This document shows positions 10,986 to 21,308 of a stretch of DNA of 64,000 nt, one piece after another (the stretch's first letter is position 1; each line of letters begins with the position of its first letter). Origin of the DNA: Saccharomycopsis fibuligera x Saccharomycopsis cf. fibuligera (lineage: Eukaryota; Ascomycota; Saccharomycetes; Ascoideales; Saccharomycopsidaceae); NCBI GenBank assembly GCA_001936135.1, contig CP012814.1, forward strand, positions 372,001 to 436,000, read 5' to 3'. The notes below the pieces were generated by a model. The model worked only from the letters and a program-made list of their open reading frames with translations. It made no database searches and was not told the origin of the DNA. Position numbers and translations under genes: made by a program.

Positions 10986-12006
10986 TCTGCAAAGTAGATA
11001 TTATTGATCGAAGTACTTGAGTTGAAAAAAAAAGAAACCTTTTCAATAAAATGGACAAAATTAATCAACAAATGCTATGAAATGATATTATAGCTAGTCA
11101 AGATGCTCTCTGTGCAAAAAAAATTGACGCCAGGAATGCTTGGGTTATGCTTTAAATGACGACTGAGCAATCGAGGAGTCAACTAATGAAAAATCAGATT
11201 GCAAAGCGCGTATCGAGCAAAATTTGTATGAAATGGTATCTGAGAGAACTCAACTCCCAAATAAGTTAATTATATCAATTGATTTCTGTAACAATAAAAT
11301 GATACTCTATGTCGCTCCAATGTTTATTTTGATTCGTGCTTGAGCTCTTTTTGTATATTAGAAAACTGTGCAAGCCAAAGCAAAATCGCCACTTGCACAC
11401 CACTGTCGCCAAAAAGGAACCAGAAGAATTTACTTTACCAGAAAGCAAAATTGTCAGCAGAAACACTCTTTTGAGGCAAAACTAACAGTTTCAGGACAGG
11501 AGATGAAGAGATGTACAAAACTGGTGCTCCTAAGTTACTGTTGATTTGGGTCGTAAGTGCTAGTGAGCGCTGAAGGTAACACCTCGGTCTTTTTTTCTCA
11601 GAATTTGTTTTTGTCTCGTTAGACCGCTCCAACTTCGTTCTCACGCTTTCGGGGGACAGTAGCTGCAGGGTGTTTCCAGGCACCGCATCCAGACACCAGC
11701 GGAAAACGCAAAAACTGTTTGAGCGTCTCAGGATAAGAGCTAAGCAAATTATCTTCAACTGACACAAACTTTACAACAAGTCTTACATTAAAAAATGATT
11801 CTTTTCTTTTTGATTATAGCATATGAAGGGCTATAAAGGTGATATAGAAAAAAAAGTACAAAGGGAAGTAAAACACATAGACCAACAAAACATAAATAAA
11901 AGTGATGAAAATTGAATAGAGAAAAATATATATAAAAAATAAATAAAGATGTAAATAGTTGACAGATAGCCTTACTTTAATAGAGCTTTGGTTCAAAAAG
12001 AAAAAA
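10986..12006. other. intergenic, CAF40 promoter and SEC21 3' flank
   Basis: No gene supported. A minus-strand 110-codon frame at 11435-11767 is not protein-like. Both flanking genes point left. Confidence 0.55.
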
Positions 12007-14832
12007 TCATGCTATACCGTTAACAACAATTTCAGAAAGAGTTTTGCTGTCAGATCTCACTGAAGCCTTGGCAACAATGCCGTTCTTCGATACCACAAGA
12101 CTGATCAATGCAGCGACTCTTTCTCCAGTAATGCTCTTACCATACAACTTCAACTTATGACTAGTAGCACTGAATGCAACAGTCTCACTGTTTTGTAAGG
12201 CAGTCATAGACAACAAGTTGACCAAGCTGTTGACCACTTCTTGTAAGTCGCCGCTCTCGGATAAGTTGAACACACCAACATCTTCATTGGTACTCGTTAA
12301 TTCATCCCAGGTGTTTTCAAAATTAGCGGCAAATGCTGGAGTAATAAAGTCACCCGCAGTGACATCGAGTTCTTCGATTTGGTATTCATCTTGGAAACCT
12401 TCATCGTCTTCATCAAACGGCAAGTTAGTTTTTGGATCAACTTCACGAGAAGTGAAGGATAATGTGTTAGTAAAGGATTCAGTAAAGATACCTGGTTCGT
12501 TGGAGTCTTCATCTATTGGTCTAGCAAAGGAAACATATAATGTGCCGCTGGTCTTTGGTGAGAGCTTTTCAATTGGCAAGATAAATTCTTCTTCGTAAAT
12601 TTCGTTAACTGGGGAGGCAACAACGGATACCATGTTTAATTCATTATCAGCCAAAGTATTTTCAATGTTAAATTGTAGCACCAAGTGTTCTTTGAAAACG
12701 TGTTTCACCACACTAACCACAAATTCTGTTTCTTTTTCAGTAAGTTCGACCACGCTGGAGCTATGCAAGATTTGACCATAAGCCGCAAGCTCTTCAATCT
12801 GAGAAATCTCTTGAACATATTGTTGTTGCAACAACTCTGCTTTTTGAAGTTCGCTAGTTGATTCTTTTTCTTTACCGGCATTACCAGAAGAAACATGTTC
12901 ATTGGAAGTTTCCCCAGTAGATTTGACAGCGGTTTTGGCCTTATATTCTTGTGCTTTCCATTCTTCTTCAGTGTATTGTGGCACCGACGAAATTTCAAAT
13001 GGAGTTTCAAAGCCAGCTTTGTCAGTGGCAGAAATATATTGGGTCAATTTTTGTTCCAAAATTGGCAAAGAGTACTTTTTAGTTGGTTTAATAAAGTCAA
13101 CCAAAATAACGTCAGTAGTTCCTTGTTTGCCAGCATCAACGGTTGATGTTTCTTTTTCGCTGCTAGTCAATAATCTCAATGAAACAGCAGCTCTGTCTCT
13201 AACTTCATCATCAGGGTCAGTCAAAGAACGAGTCAACAACACTTCAATAGATTTCTTGAGTATTTCGTCTTTAGTTAAACCAAATTTCGCCAATGCCACA
13301 ACCGCGCTTGCTCTAACAATGGAGTTTTCCAATGCAATTCTGTTGTAGATATGTCTGATGTATAAAGTAGGATTCTTAGTTTTAGGACCTTCATCACCAA
13401 GCAAATGCAAAATTCTGACGGTTAATTCAGGGAATTCACAATCCTCAATAAATTCACACAAGTTTTCTAAAGCAGAATCTCTTGATTCTGGAATGAAATA
13501 TATCATATCAAACAAAGATTGAACCACAGTGTTTTTAAATTTAAATCCACCATCATCTCTCAACACATCAGACAAGAAAGTCAACATTGGCTTGAATTTT
13601 TCTGGGAATTTAAGAGTCAAGTTTCTGATAGCATCAATGACAACAATCTTGAATTCGTCGGAAATATCATTCATGAAGCTAGAAATGTTCTTGATTAATC
13701 TATCAACAGTATCAGCTGATCCGGTTTTCAATAAAGTTGTAATTGCATATGTAGCCACGGATCTGTTTGCATGATTAATTAAAACTTCTAATTCGTAGTT
13801 GCACACCACAACTTTTTCAGGAGTAGCCATAGCTATTCTATTTAACAATCTAACGGCGGCAAAGACTGTAACAACTCTTGGAGCAGATAACAAACCTCTC
13901 AAAGTGCTGATTGCTTCTGCATGTTGTTCTGGTGCAAATTTTTTAAAATTCAAAATGATTTTAGCAGCTTCCAAGTTGACCATTTCAGATTTATGTTGAG
14001 TCCAAGCAGACAAGAATGGATACAAATGATCAGCCAAATTTTCGTCTTCTTCAACCAACTGGCTAATATATCTTATAACTTGAATAATGGCCAATGGATT
14101 GGTCAATGGACTGTTTGATCCGCTCAATTGATTCACCATTTTAACAAGAGCCATTTTGTCGTGATTTCTCAAGACATACAATAAACCCAATGCATGGTAT
14201 TGAGTAAAATTGGTACTTGAAGGAAATCTAGTGTAAAATTCTTGGTGACCGTTTTGAAATTGTGTTTCTGGGAAAAATTTTTGAGCAAAAACAGCCTCTT
14301 GAGTTTCATTAGCCCAACGTTTAACAACGTCTTTAGATTCTGGAGATAAATGATAAGAAGAAACTAATGCTGCGGAACTGATATTTGGATTTCTGTCAAC
14401 AATACAATTTTTGAACAATCTTTCAGTGGCTTGAACAGTTGAGCTATCCAAGACTCTTGCCAAAGTTCTAATAGCGTTTGGCTTATAAACAATATCGCCA
14501 TTTTGAATGTCTTTCATGATTGATGAAGTGACCATCAACACATCATCACTAATAGCGCATAATTTCTTGATTGCTAAGTAAACGATTTGACGTAACTCAA
14601 CGGACTTGTGTTGGAACAATTTGGAAATAGAGAAGAACAAGCTGGTAGCCTCATTGGAAGGGAAGGTTTCACCAATGCTTAACAATCTAATCAATTTGGC
14701 CAATAATGATCTACATTTTTTGGCGTTGACGGGCGAAGCATTGAAGGCCAGAATACAGTCCTGGTAGACCGTCATCTTGTCCGGCAAAGCCCCTTCACCT
14801 TCGTCATACTTTTTGTAGGTTAAAGTGCTCAT
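12007..14832 (-). CDS. SEC21: coatomer (COPI) gamma subunit Sec21
   Basis: 941 aa from ATG 14832, matching the 935 aa of the S. cerevisiae protein. The frame is open to 14958 but has no ATG there, and MSTLTYKKYDEGEGALPDKMTVYQDC aligns with the yeast N-terminus, so 14832 is the start. Residues 1-550 are an adaptin-type alpha-solenoid (NEATSLFFSISKLFQHKS, QYHALGLLYVLRNHDKMALV, LENLCEFIEDCEFPE, VRILHLLGDEGP); residues about 690-941 are the gamma-COP appendage. Family knowledge: gamma-COP belongs to the F subcomplex of coatomer, binds dilysine cargo and ArfGAP, and drives Golgi-to-ER retrieval; it is essential in yeast. Confidence 0.96.
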   Translation of the reverse strand: MSTLTYKKYDEGEGALPDKMTVYQDCILAFNASPVNAKKCRSLLAKLIRLLSIGETFPSNEATSLFFSISKLFQHKSVELRQIVYLAIKKLCAISDDVLMVTSSIMKDIQNGDIVYKPNAIRTLARVLDSSTVQATERLFKNCIVDRNPNISSAALVSSYHLSPESKDVVKRWANETQEAVFAQKFFPETQFQNGHQEFYTRFPSSTNFTQYHALGLLYVLRNHDKMALVKMVNQLSGSNSPLTNPLAIIQVIRYISQLVEEDENLADHLYPFLSAWTQHKSEMVNLEAAKIILNFKKFAPEQHAEAISTLRGLLSAPRVVTVFAAVRLLNRIAMATPEKVVVCNYELEVLINHANRSVATYAITTLLKTGSADTVDRLIKNISSFMNDISDEFKIVVIDAIRNLTLKFPEKFKPMLTFLSDVLRDDGGFKFKNTVVQSLFDMIYFIPESRDSALENLCEFIEDCEFPELTVRILHLLGDEGPKTKNPTLYIRHIYNRIALENSIVRASAVVALAKFGLTKDEILKKSIEVLLTRSLTDPDDEVRDRAAVSLRLLTSSEKETSTVDAGKQGTTDVILVDFIKPTKKYSLPILEQKLTQYISATDKAGFETPFEISSVPQYTEEEWKAQEYKAKTAVKSTGETSNEHVSSGNAGKEKESTSELQKAELLQQQYVQEISQIEELAAYGQILHSSSVVELTEKETEFVVSVVKHVFKEHLVLQFNIENTLADNELNMVSVVASPVNEIYEEEFILPIEKLSPKTSGTLYVSFARPIDEDSNEPGIFTESFTNTLSFTSREVDPKTNLPFDEDDEGFQDEYQIEELDVTAGDFITPAFAANFENTWDELTSTNEDVGVFNLSESGDLQEVVNSLVNLLSMTALQNSETVAFSATSHKLKLYGKSITGERVAALISLVVSKNGIVAKASVRSDSKTLSEIVVNGIA

Positions 14833-15290
14833 TATTTCCTTTCGACTTTGACTTTGAGTTGAGTCTGTGCTTGATTGAGCCTTTTTGTGAATAGGTGGGA
14901 GGATGGTGTTGTGTTGCTTCTGATCACTTGGTGTGTTCGATTTTTCGAATATTGACAAGTTGCAATAATATTTGGAGGCCCCGTATGCTTTTTTTCCTGG
15001 ACGGTATTCCAGGGGTCACCCTGCTCAGAGCCCACTGGCAAATCGCAGACAGCCGCAAACATAGACACGAATAAACAGACCTTATCTCTTCAACATGACA
15101 TACCAGTGTATTCATACGAGGAAACTTTACGGCTTAAAAAAGCTACGTTTAAGGATACTATTACTGTCTGCTACCGACAAGTGCATTTCAGTTTGATGAA
15201 GGGTACATATATGTAGTATTGCTAATATACACGAGTTTCCCACTCCGTCTGCCTCTCATAGCTGAAAAGATCACAAATGTAAGTAATTAA
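14833..15290. other. intergenic, SEC21 promoter and CUS2 3' flank
   Basis: No gene or clear motif seen; small minus-strand frames here are shadows. Confidence 0.55.
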
Positions 15291-16526
15291 TTAATCAGTG
15301 CTTTTGAGGAACTCTTCGTATTCCTTGAGCCGCTGCTCGCTATTAGCATCCTGCTCATTGTTCTTTTTAGACTTCTTGTAGGGCTTTCCGTCATAAATAA
15401 ACGCGTTCAATTGCTGTCCGCCGAAAAACCTTCCACCAAGCTTTAGTACACACAAGTCAGCAGCTGATTTATCTGCAAATTTCACCAGCACAATGCCTTC
15501 TGGCTCCTCGTCATAAACAATCACTTTTACAATCTGTCCAAACTTACTGCATTCGTCAAACATGTCCTGCTCAATATCCTCCACCACTTCTGGGTCCTCT
15601 GCAATCTCATCAAGAGTAAAACAATGCTGCAATACCACTGTCTTTTCGTACCTTTTTAAATACTTTTGGCGTTTTTCATGTCTCAACTGATCAGTTTCTT
15701 CCCAGTTATTTATCATGTCATTTAGTCTTTTATTCAATTTTTGCTTCCTTTTCTTATATTCTTCAGCATCTCCTTGATTTTCTGTCTTGTTTTTGCTGGG
15801 ACTGGTACTATTACCATTACCATTATTATTACTGTTGTTGTTATTGTTGTTGCCGTATTTTTCAAAATTTGCCTTCTGAACTCGTAGCTTTGCAGTATCA
15901 TCATCATCTTGACGTAGCTTAGTATCATCCAACATATCAATGGCCAAAGCCACACTCTCGCTTCTATAATAAACTATTAACGCATCACCCTTAGGTTCTC
16001 CCGTTTCCGCATCTTTATATATCTTAACTCTTTTTTCCCCGCTATTTAAATCCTCAGCCAAAATACCATATTTCTCAAATACGCTTTCTAATTCCTCTTT
16101 GGTAACATCTTTCGGAATATTGGAAACATATACCGCCGTCCCTTGTCTAGCTTTCTGACGCGCATGCTTTTCTTGTTCTTTAATATCCCTTATCTTTTGC
16201 TTTTTCTTCAAGCGAAGTTCTTTCACAGTTCGTTTTTCTTCATCTTCTGCAGTCTCTTGAGACTCATCATCGGCTTTTCTTTTAACACCTGGAATCGCTT
16301 CGTCTGTATTTTGATGATGTTCGTCATTTTCAGCTAGAGGAGATCTTTGTTCAGCTGGCCTCACCCAGGTACGGCTATTATTATCGAATAAAAGCTCGAT
16401 TCCCGTTTCCGGATCTTCAAAAAGCCATTTCTGTGATACTTGGTCAAAATATATGGTGTCAACCATGGTGAATTGCGACACATCTCGCGGTAGTTTTGCA
16501 ATCAAGCCTTTGAGTGGGTCAGACAT
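15291..16526 (-). CDS. CUS2: U2 snRNP-associated splicing factor Cus2 (Tat-SF1 type)
   Basis: 411 aa from ATG 16526. Two RRM domains: RRM1 at about 130-220 (AVYVSNIPKDVTKEELESVFEKYG ... GDALIVYYR) and a second one at about 295-385 (VVLQHCFTLDEIAEDPEVVEDIEQDMFDECSKFGQI ... EGIVLVKFADKSAADLCVLKLGGRFFGG), the U2AF-homology-motif layout of Cus2/Tat-SF1. Between them lies an Asn/Ser-rich linker with a basic stretch. Family knowledge: Cus2 binds Hsh155 of SF3b and U2 snRNA and helps U2 folding before prespliceosome formation. Longer than S. cerevisiae Cus2 (285 aa) because of the acidic and Asn-rich linkers. Five genes in this window have introns. Confidence 0.88.
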   Translation of the reverse strand: MSDPLKGLIAKLPRDVSQFTMVDTIYFDQVSQKWLFEDPETGIELLFDNNSRTWVRPAEQRSPLAENDEHHQNTDEAIPGVKRKADDESQETAEDEEKRTVKELRLKKKQKIRDIKEQEKHARQKARQGTAVYVSNIPKDVTKEELESVFEKYGILAEDLNSGEKRVKIYKDAETGEPKGDALIVYYRSESVALAIDMLDDTKLRQDDDDTAKLRVQKANFEKYGNNNNNNSNNNGNGNSTSPSKNKTENQGDAEEYKKRKQKLNKRLNDMINNWEETDQLRHEKRQKYLKRYEKTVVLQHCFTLDEIAEDPEVVEDIEQDMFDECSKFGQIVKVIVYDEEPEGIVLVKFADKSAADLCVLKLGGRFFGGQQLNAFIYDGKPYKKSKKNNEQDANSEQRLKEYEEFLKSTD

Positions 16527-17002
16527 TATATTTCAACTTTGACAAAAAGCAGAAAATTTTATTGGGAATGGGAAAACAAATCAAACACGCCGCACGCCTT
16601 CCAGTATCCTATTAGCAAAATTCACTTTACTGCTTTACAGCTCGAGTTATTTCTAAACTAAGCAGTCAAAGAAGTGAAATTCATCCAACAAGATGACGAT
16701 GACATTCACTTTTGGTAATTATTTTTTTTTTTTTTTTTTTTTTTACTAAAAAACTATTCTCGAGTCGCCTGCATATAACCACCGCGCTGGTATTTGAATT
16801 CCTATTATAGCATATGGAGAGTCTACAAAGAACAACAACAAAGTTACGAGACCTTCTTATTTTCTTTCTTATTTTTTTGTTTTTAATTTTTTTTATTGTT
16901 ATATATTGAATTTGGTATTCATTCTATATCCTTAGTTCTGAAGGAACATAAGAAGGAATAATACAAAAAAAGGATTGAGCTAGCAAGCAAAATAGAGCAC
17001 TC
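16527..17002. other. intergenic, CUS2 promoter and OLA1 3' flank
   Basis: No gene seen; a run of about 22 T at 16722-16743. Confidence 0.55.
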
Positions 17003-18515
17003 TTAGTTCTTACCAGCACCAGCTCTGAAGTAGATAATGTCACCATCTTCAACAACGTAATCTTTACCCTTCTGTTGAACCTTACCTTGTGCCTTAACGG
17101 TAGCTTCATCTCCGAGCTCAATAAGGTCATTGTATTTAGTAATGTTAGCCAAGATGAAAGTGTTCATCAAATCATTGTGAATGACACCGGCGGCTTGAGG
17201 TGCTTTAGTGCCTCTTCTAATAGTCCATTCACGAACTTCTTGCGGACCACCAGTGAAATAAGAAATCAAATCCAATTTTTCTCTCATGGTAACAATGATC
17301 TTTGGCAAAGCACTAACAGCGCCGATTTTCTTCAATTCTTCTTCTCTCTCTTCATCAGTTTCCATGTGAGATAATCTTTCTTCCAAAGAAACAGAGAATG
17401 GAATGATAAGATCACCAGGAGAGTATTGGTCAACCCAGTCCTTAATAAGTTTCAAGTGCTTGTTCTTCTTTCTAATGTAGTCTCTTTCGGACAAGTTAAT
17501 CAAGTAGATGGATGGCTTAGCAGTCAACAATTGCATTCTGTTGATGACTTCAACTTCTTTGAAAGACCAGTTTTGGTTAGCAATTCTTTGACCACTTTCC
17601 AACAATTCAATGATTCTGTTAACTAATACAGTTTCATCTTTTTTTTGTTTAACTTCTAAAGATTGACCACCTCTCTTGGTAATTTTTTCAATACTTTCCA
17701 AATGTTTTTTGGCAAATTCGATATCTTTTAATCTCAATTCGGTGTTAATGATATCCAAATCTCTAACTGGATTAACGTCACCTTCAATATGGATAATTTC
17801 AGCATCATCAAAACATCTGACGACTTGGTAAATAGCATCAACTGCTCTAATGTGAGACAAGAAAGCGTTACCTAAACCTTCACCAGCAGAAGCACCTTTA
17901 GTCAAACCAGCAATATCATAAACGGTGATGTGAGCTGGAATCTTGGCTTTTGGTTTGTAAATTTCGTTCAATTTGTCCAAACGTGGGGATGGAACAATAA
18001 CTCTAGCTTCTTCCGGATCAATAGTAGCGAATGGGTAGTTGGCTGGGTTACCCAATGGACATCTAGTGATGGCTTGGAAAAAAGTGGATTTACCGACGTT
18101 AGCTAAACCAACGATACCAGACTGGGAACATGGTTAGTATTGCAGATACCAGAGTAGGATAAAAATAGAGATAGGTACAAGTGTCTTTCAAGTTACGGTG
18201 TAATAAATGACAATTCCTCTTGAACAAGCAAAGAGTAGCAGACAGGCAGGTACCTACACATGGGTTAACAACCTCTGAAGGACAATGGAATTTCTTTAGC
18301 TAAGAGGCCAATGCAATGCTGCACAAGCAGACCAGGCTCAACAGAAGATCAGACAAACTAACTGATGTCCTCAAAATACAAAAAAGTACAATAATTGTCA
18401 TTTTGGCATAATACTATCAATACCAATAGTAATAATCATAATAACATACCTTCAAGTTGTTACCTGGACGACCCAAAAGGATCTTTTTTTCTTCGACTTG
18501 CTTCTTTGGTGGCAT
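17003..18515 (-). CDS. OLA1: Obg-family ATPase Ola1 (YchF), spliced
   Basis: Two exons: 18515-18450 (22 codons) and 18121-17003, giving 394 aa, the same length as the S. cerevisiae protein. The intron 18449-18122 (328 nt) has GTATGT, a TACTAAC branch point and CAG. Exon 2 begins SGIVGLANVGKSTFF, the P-loop (residues 27-35), then DIAGLTKGASAGEGLGN (G3), and NLSERD where classical GTPases have NKxD, which fits the YchF switch to ATP. The C-terminus is a TGS domain (ITKYNDLIELGDEATVKAQGKVQ...). Family knowledge: cytosolic, ribosome-associated, involved in stress response. The long open frame alone begins after the P-loop, so a prediction without the intron would lose the nucleotide-binding site. 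Confidence 0.95.
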
Positions 18516-19162
18516 TTTTTAACTTATTTAATAGTATAAAATATTCCGACTTTCAAGTGACTTGTGCTTTACCGTAAGTGGGACGCAGTAGTATATGTTT
18601 TTAGAATTCTCCCCAGTACAAGAATCAGCGATTCCAAAAACGTAGAATCGCTTCCAAACTTCGATTCGTTCGCTCGACACTGGAAAAAAAAAAAAAAGTA
18701 AAACAGCGAAAAAAAAAAAAAAAAATTGAGCTGCTGAGTTGGTTACCCGCTCCTATATATGTATTATGTAATATATATGGTCAGCGGAATAGTTCACCAT
18801 CATGAAACAATTCTTAATGGGTCATCATCTTGAGGATTCCCAAAGCCATCCTTTTGGAAATGCAAAAAGTTAACTAAAGAAAACGGGGGAATTCCGTTTG
18901 CTCATAAGTGGGAACAAGCCATTATATAAATACTTGTAGCTTATACCAGAGCGAACCTTTGTCATTTAGCTATGGGATCCTCAAAATGAAGAAGCGTTTG
19001 GCAACTTATAAAGCAAAAAAAGAGTGAGAACACAACTACATGTTAGCAGACGCATGATGCCACAATTATACGGAGGCGAGCAGCAAACTCATATATCATT
19101 GCAGGATGTAGAGCAGCCATAAAACTACTGTAAACACCGATCAAGATAATCTATAAAACAGT
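18516..19162. other. intergenic, OLA1 promoter and NPY1 copy B 3' flank
   Basis: No gene seen. A13-A18 tracts at 18682-18725. Confidence 0.55.
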
Positions 19163-20557
19163 TTAGCACACAATTTTCCTTATGAGTTCCAAAGCAACTG
19201 TATTTTTAACGGGTAGCAAAAAATCAGCCTTTAATTCTTCATCTCTGAGCCTCTTCACCATATCACGATCTCCAGCAGCAATAGCCTCAATAACTTTTAG
19301 TTCTCTTTGCTCATTTATAGCAATGACTTCTCTTATATAGTCAAAATCAAACCATCTAGCATCTCTTAACTCATTATCATGGCCCAAATGAATGATTTCA
19401 TTGTTATTGTTGAATTCGGTAATTCCACAACATCCAACCATTAAAGTTCCTGGATATGGCCACGGCTGAGAAAGCACCATCCTCACTTGTTCTGTTAGCA
19501 CGTTTGTTTCTTCCCAAATTTCTCTAGTAACACAAGTTTCAATGGTTTCACCGGGATCCATGAACCCAGCTACACACGTGTATAAGTTTTCCAAGGGCAG
19601 CTTTTTACTGTTGGTTAGAAGAATTTTGTCATTTGCAGCATTAGTGACTGACGATATTATGGCAACGTCTGTTCTTGGATGAGAAACATTGACGCTGGGG
19701 GTACTTGACACAATACAGTTTTGATCGGCGGTAGAGGTACATTTTAGCTGTGCGCCGCCATTGATTACCAAGTTTCTGGAACCACAACCCGAACAGTACT
19801 TGTTTTTTGCGAGCCACTCTAAAAACATTTTGCCCTGTGAAAATACTGATGCGTCTCGTTTATCAAGCCATTGTAAATGTTCAACAAAAGTGGTGAAGTT
19901 GGCTTGACCAAAATTCACTACATCACGTTTGACTTCTGGACGGGCATCCAAGTATCGGCTGATTTCATCCTGTATGAATTTGTTTGTAGATATGTCTATT
20001 GCAAGGTAAGGTACTCCGACATAGTCTTGTTTGTAGCGGAAAAGTTCTTTATCATTTTTTAAATCATCTTCAATCAGAGACTGTATTACTTTCTGCACAC
20101 CATTGATATCGTAATCAAAGACATGGCTATTCAATTCAATGCCATTAGATTTTCTATCCATTCCTAGAAATGTTATTGATGGATAATCAAAAAGTTCATG
20201 ACTGCGTTGCTCGTTGGCTTTACTCCATCTGACTAGGTACTTTTGAAAATCCTCGGAGAGCTCCTGGATCAGAATTCGGAGAAGTTTTAAAACAGAATGG
20301 TTGTTCTCAAACCGGCAAAGAGGCTGTGATTTGTTGAAGAACACTAGCCTTGTTGATGGAAATCTGGTGATTTGCTTAATGTATTCGGCATCTGATCTGA
20401 GAAAAGAGTATCTGTTTATTGCGTTAACTCCGAAGAATATTGATTCGTTAATATCTCCATTGTTGGTTAGGGTCTTATCGTTGATGTGCAATTTGGTAAA
20501 ACTGGAAACAAACGTTCTTTTTTGCACAACTGATTTGAGTAACCAATTAATTTTCAT
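19163..20557 (-). CDS. NPY1: NADH pyrophosphatase (Nudix), NPY1-like copy B with basic N-terminal presequence
   Basis: 464 aa from ATG 20557. Domains: N-terminal NUDIX-like block (INRYSFLRSDAEYI ... YVGVPYLAIDIS), zinc ribbon starting C255-x2-C258 with KC and NC further on, Nudix box at about 330-352 (GFMDPGE...TREIWEETNV), and the NADH pyrophosphatase signature SQPWPYPGTLM. The Nudix box has Asn where the consensus Gly stands (REUXEEXGU). The first 25 residues (MKINWLLKSVVQKRTFVSSF) are basic, hydrophobic and lack acidic residues, like a mitochondrial targeting peptide; the C-terminus (KIVC) is not a PTS1 signal. Family reaction: NADH to NMNH plus AMP. Paralogue of the gene at the left edge, 18 kb away on the same strand. 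Confidence 0.9.
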   Translation of the reverse strand: MKINWLLKSVVQKRTFVSSFTKLHINDKTLTNNGDINESIFFGVNAINRYSFLRSDAEYIKQITRFPSTRLVFFNKSQPLCRFENNHSVLKLLRILIQELSEDFQKYLVRWSKANEQRSHELFDYPSITFLGMDRKSNGIELNSHVFDYDINGVQKVIQSLIEDDLKNDKELFRYKQDYVGVPYLAIDISTNKFIQDEISRYLDARPEVKRDVVNFGQANFTTFVEHLQWLDKRDASVFSQGKMFLEWLAKNKYCSGCGSRNLVINGGAQLKCTSTADQNCIVSSTPSVNVSHPRTDVAIISSVTNAANDKILLTNSKKLPLENLYTCVAGFMDPGETIETCVTREIWEETNVLTEQVRMVLSQPWPYPGTLMVGCCGITEFNNNNEIIHLGHDNELRDARWFDFDYIREVIAINEQRELKVIEAIAAGDRDMVKRLRDEELKADFLLPVKNTVALELIRKIVC

Positions 20558-21235
20558 TCTAATGCTATTCTTTTTATTGATTATGGCTTTAAAAGGGAAA
20601 TCGGGATGATCGGGCTTTGATTTTGGAGTGCTGTTTCGGCTTTATGGTCTGGTCTATCTACGGTACTTTGTCCCTTGTATTGCCGCTTATTTTTTTTCTA
20701 GATTTTGGAACTTCCGGAACAAAAAAACACAACATAAACAAAAGCAATTAATTTTTTTTTCTTTCTTAAAAAAAAAAAAGTGCAAAGTGGAAACAAATGA
20801 ATGACTGAATGGTTACCACGCAGCTAAGTGGTTGATTAAAATGTAACACTGCAAAATGATAGCCATTTGAGAATCATGAAACCCCAAAAAAAGGGAGGAA
20901 AAATAGAAACAGAAAATCAGAAAAAGGAGAGCAGCAGCCAGTTTTTTTTTTTTTTTTTTTTTGATACATGCACGGCTGTGCCTAATTGTGCTTAGTAGTT
21001 AACATCATCGAGCGACCACCATGTATGCATCACGATGCGTGTAAAAGCAGCCTGTAACGTGCTTCCGCTCGCTGGTCTTTACACAACAGTTGCACCCATA
21101 TGCTGACTTGAGTCAGATACAACACTTAGTTGGCCACCTTCAAGCTGAATTCTTTGGATATTCTTCAATCAACAAAGCTTAAACCAAAAAAATTAAGAGT
21201 CTTCTAACAAGTTAGGAAGAAGAAACAAAAAGAAA
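20558..21235. other. intergenic, NPY1 copy B promoter
   Basis: No gene seen; A12 near 20768 and a T tract of about 21 at 20942-20962. Confidence 0.55.
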
Positions 21236-21308
21236 TGGACGAGACAGGAATCGAACCAGTGACCTTCTGCTTGCAAGGCAGACGCGCTACCAACTACGCC
21301 ACACGCCC
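21236..21308 (-). tRNA. tRNA-Ala(TGC)
   Basis: 73-nt cloverleaf: D stem GCGT/GCGC, anticodon stem TCTGC/GCAGA with loop CTTGCAA (anticodon TGC), T loop TTCGATT, discriminator A, and the G3-U70 wobble pair that marks alanine tRNAs. Two T-T mismatches are present, at acceptor pair 6-67 and T-stem pair 51-63, unusual for an active gene. Confidence 0.88.

Noticed and set aside
14833-14958. N-terminal extension of SEC21
   Set aside because: No ATG in the extension (frame would begin at TTG) and the S. cerevisiae protein starts at the MSTLTYKK position.
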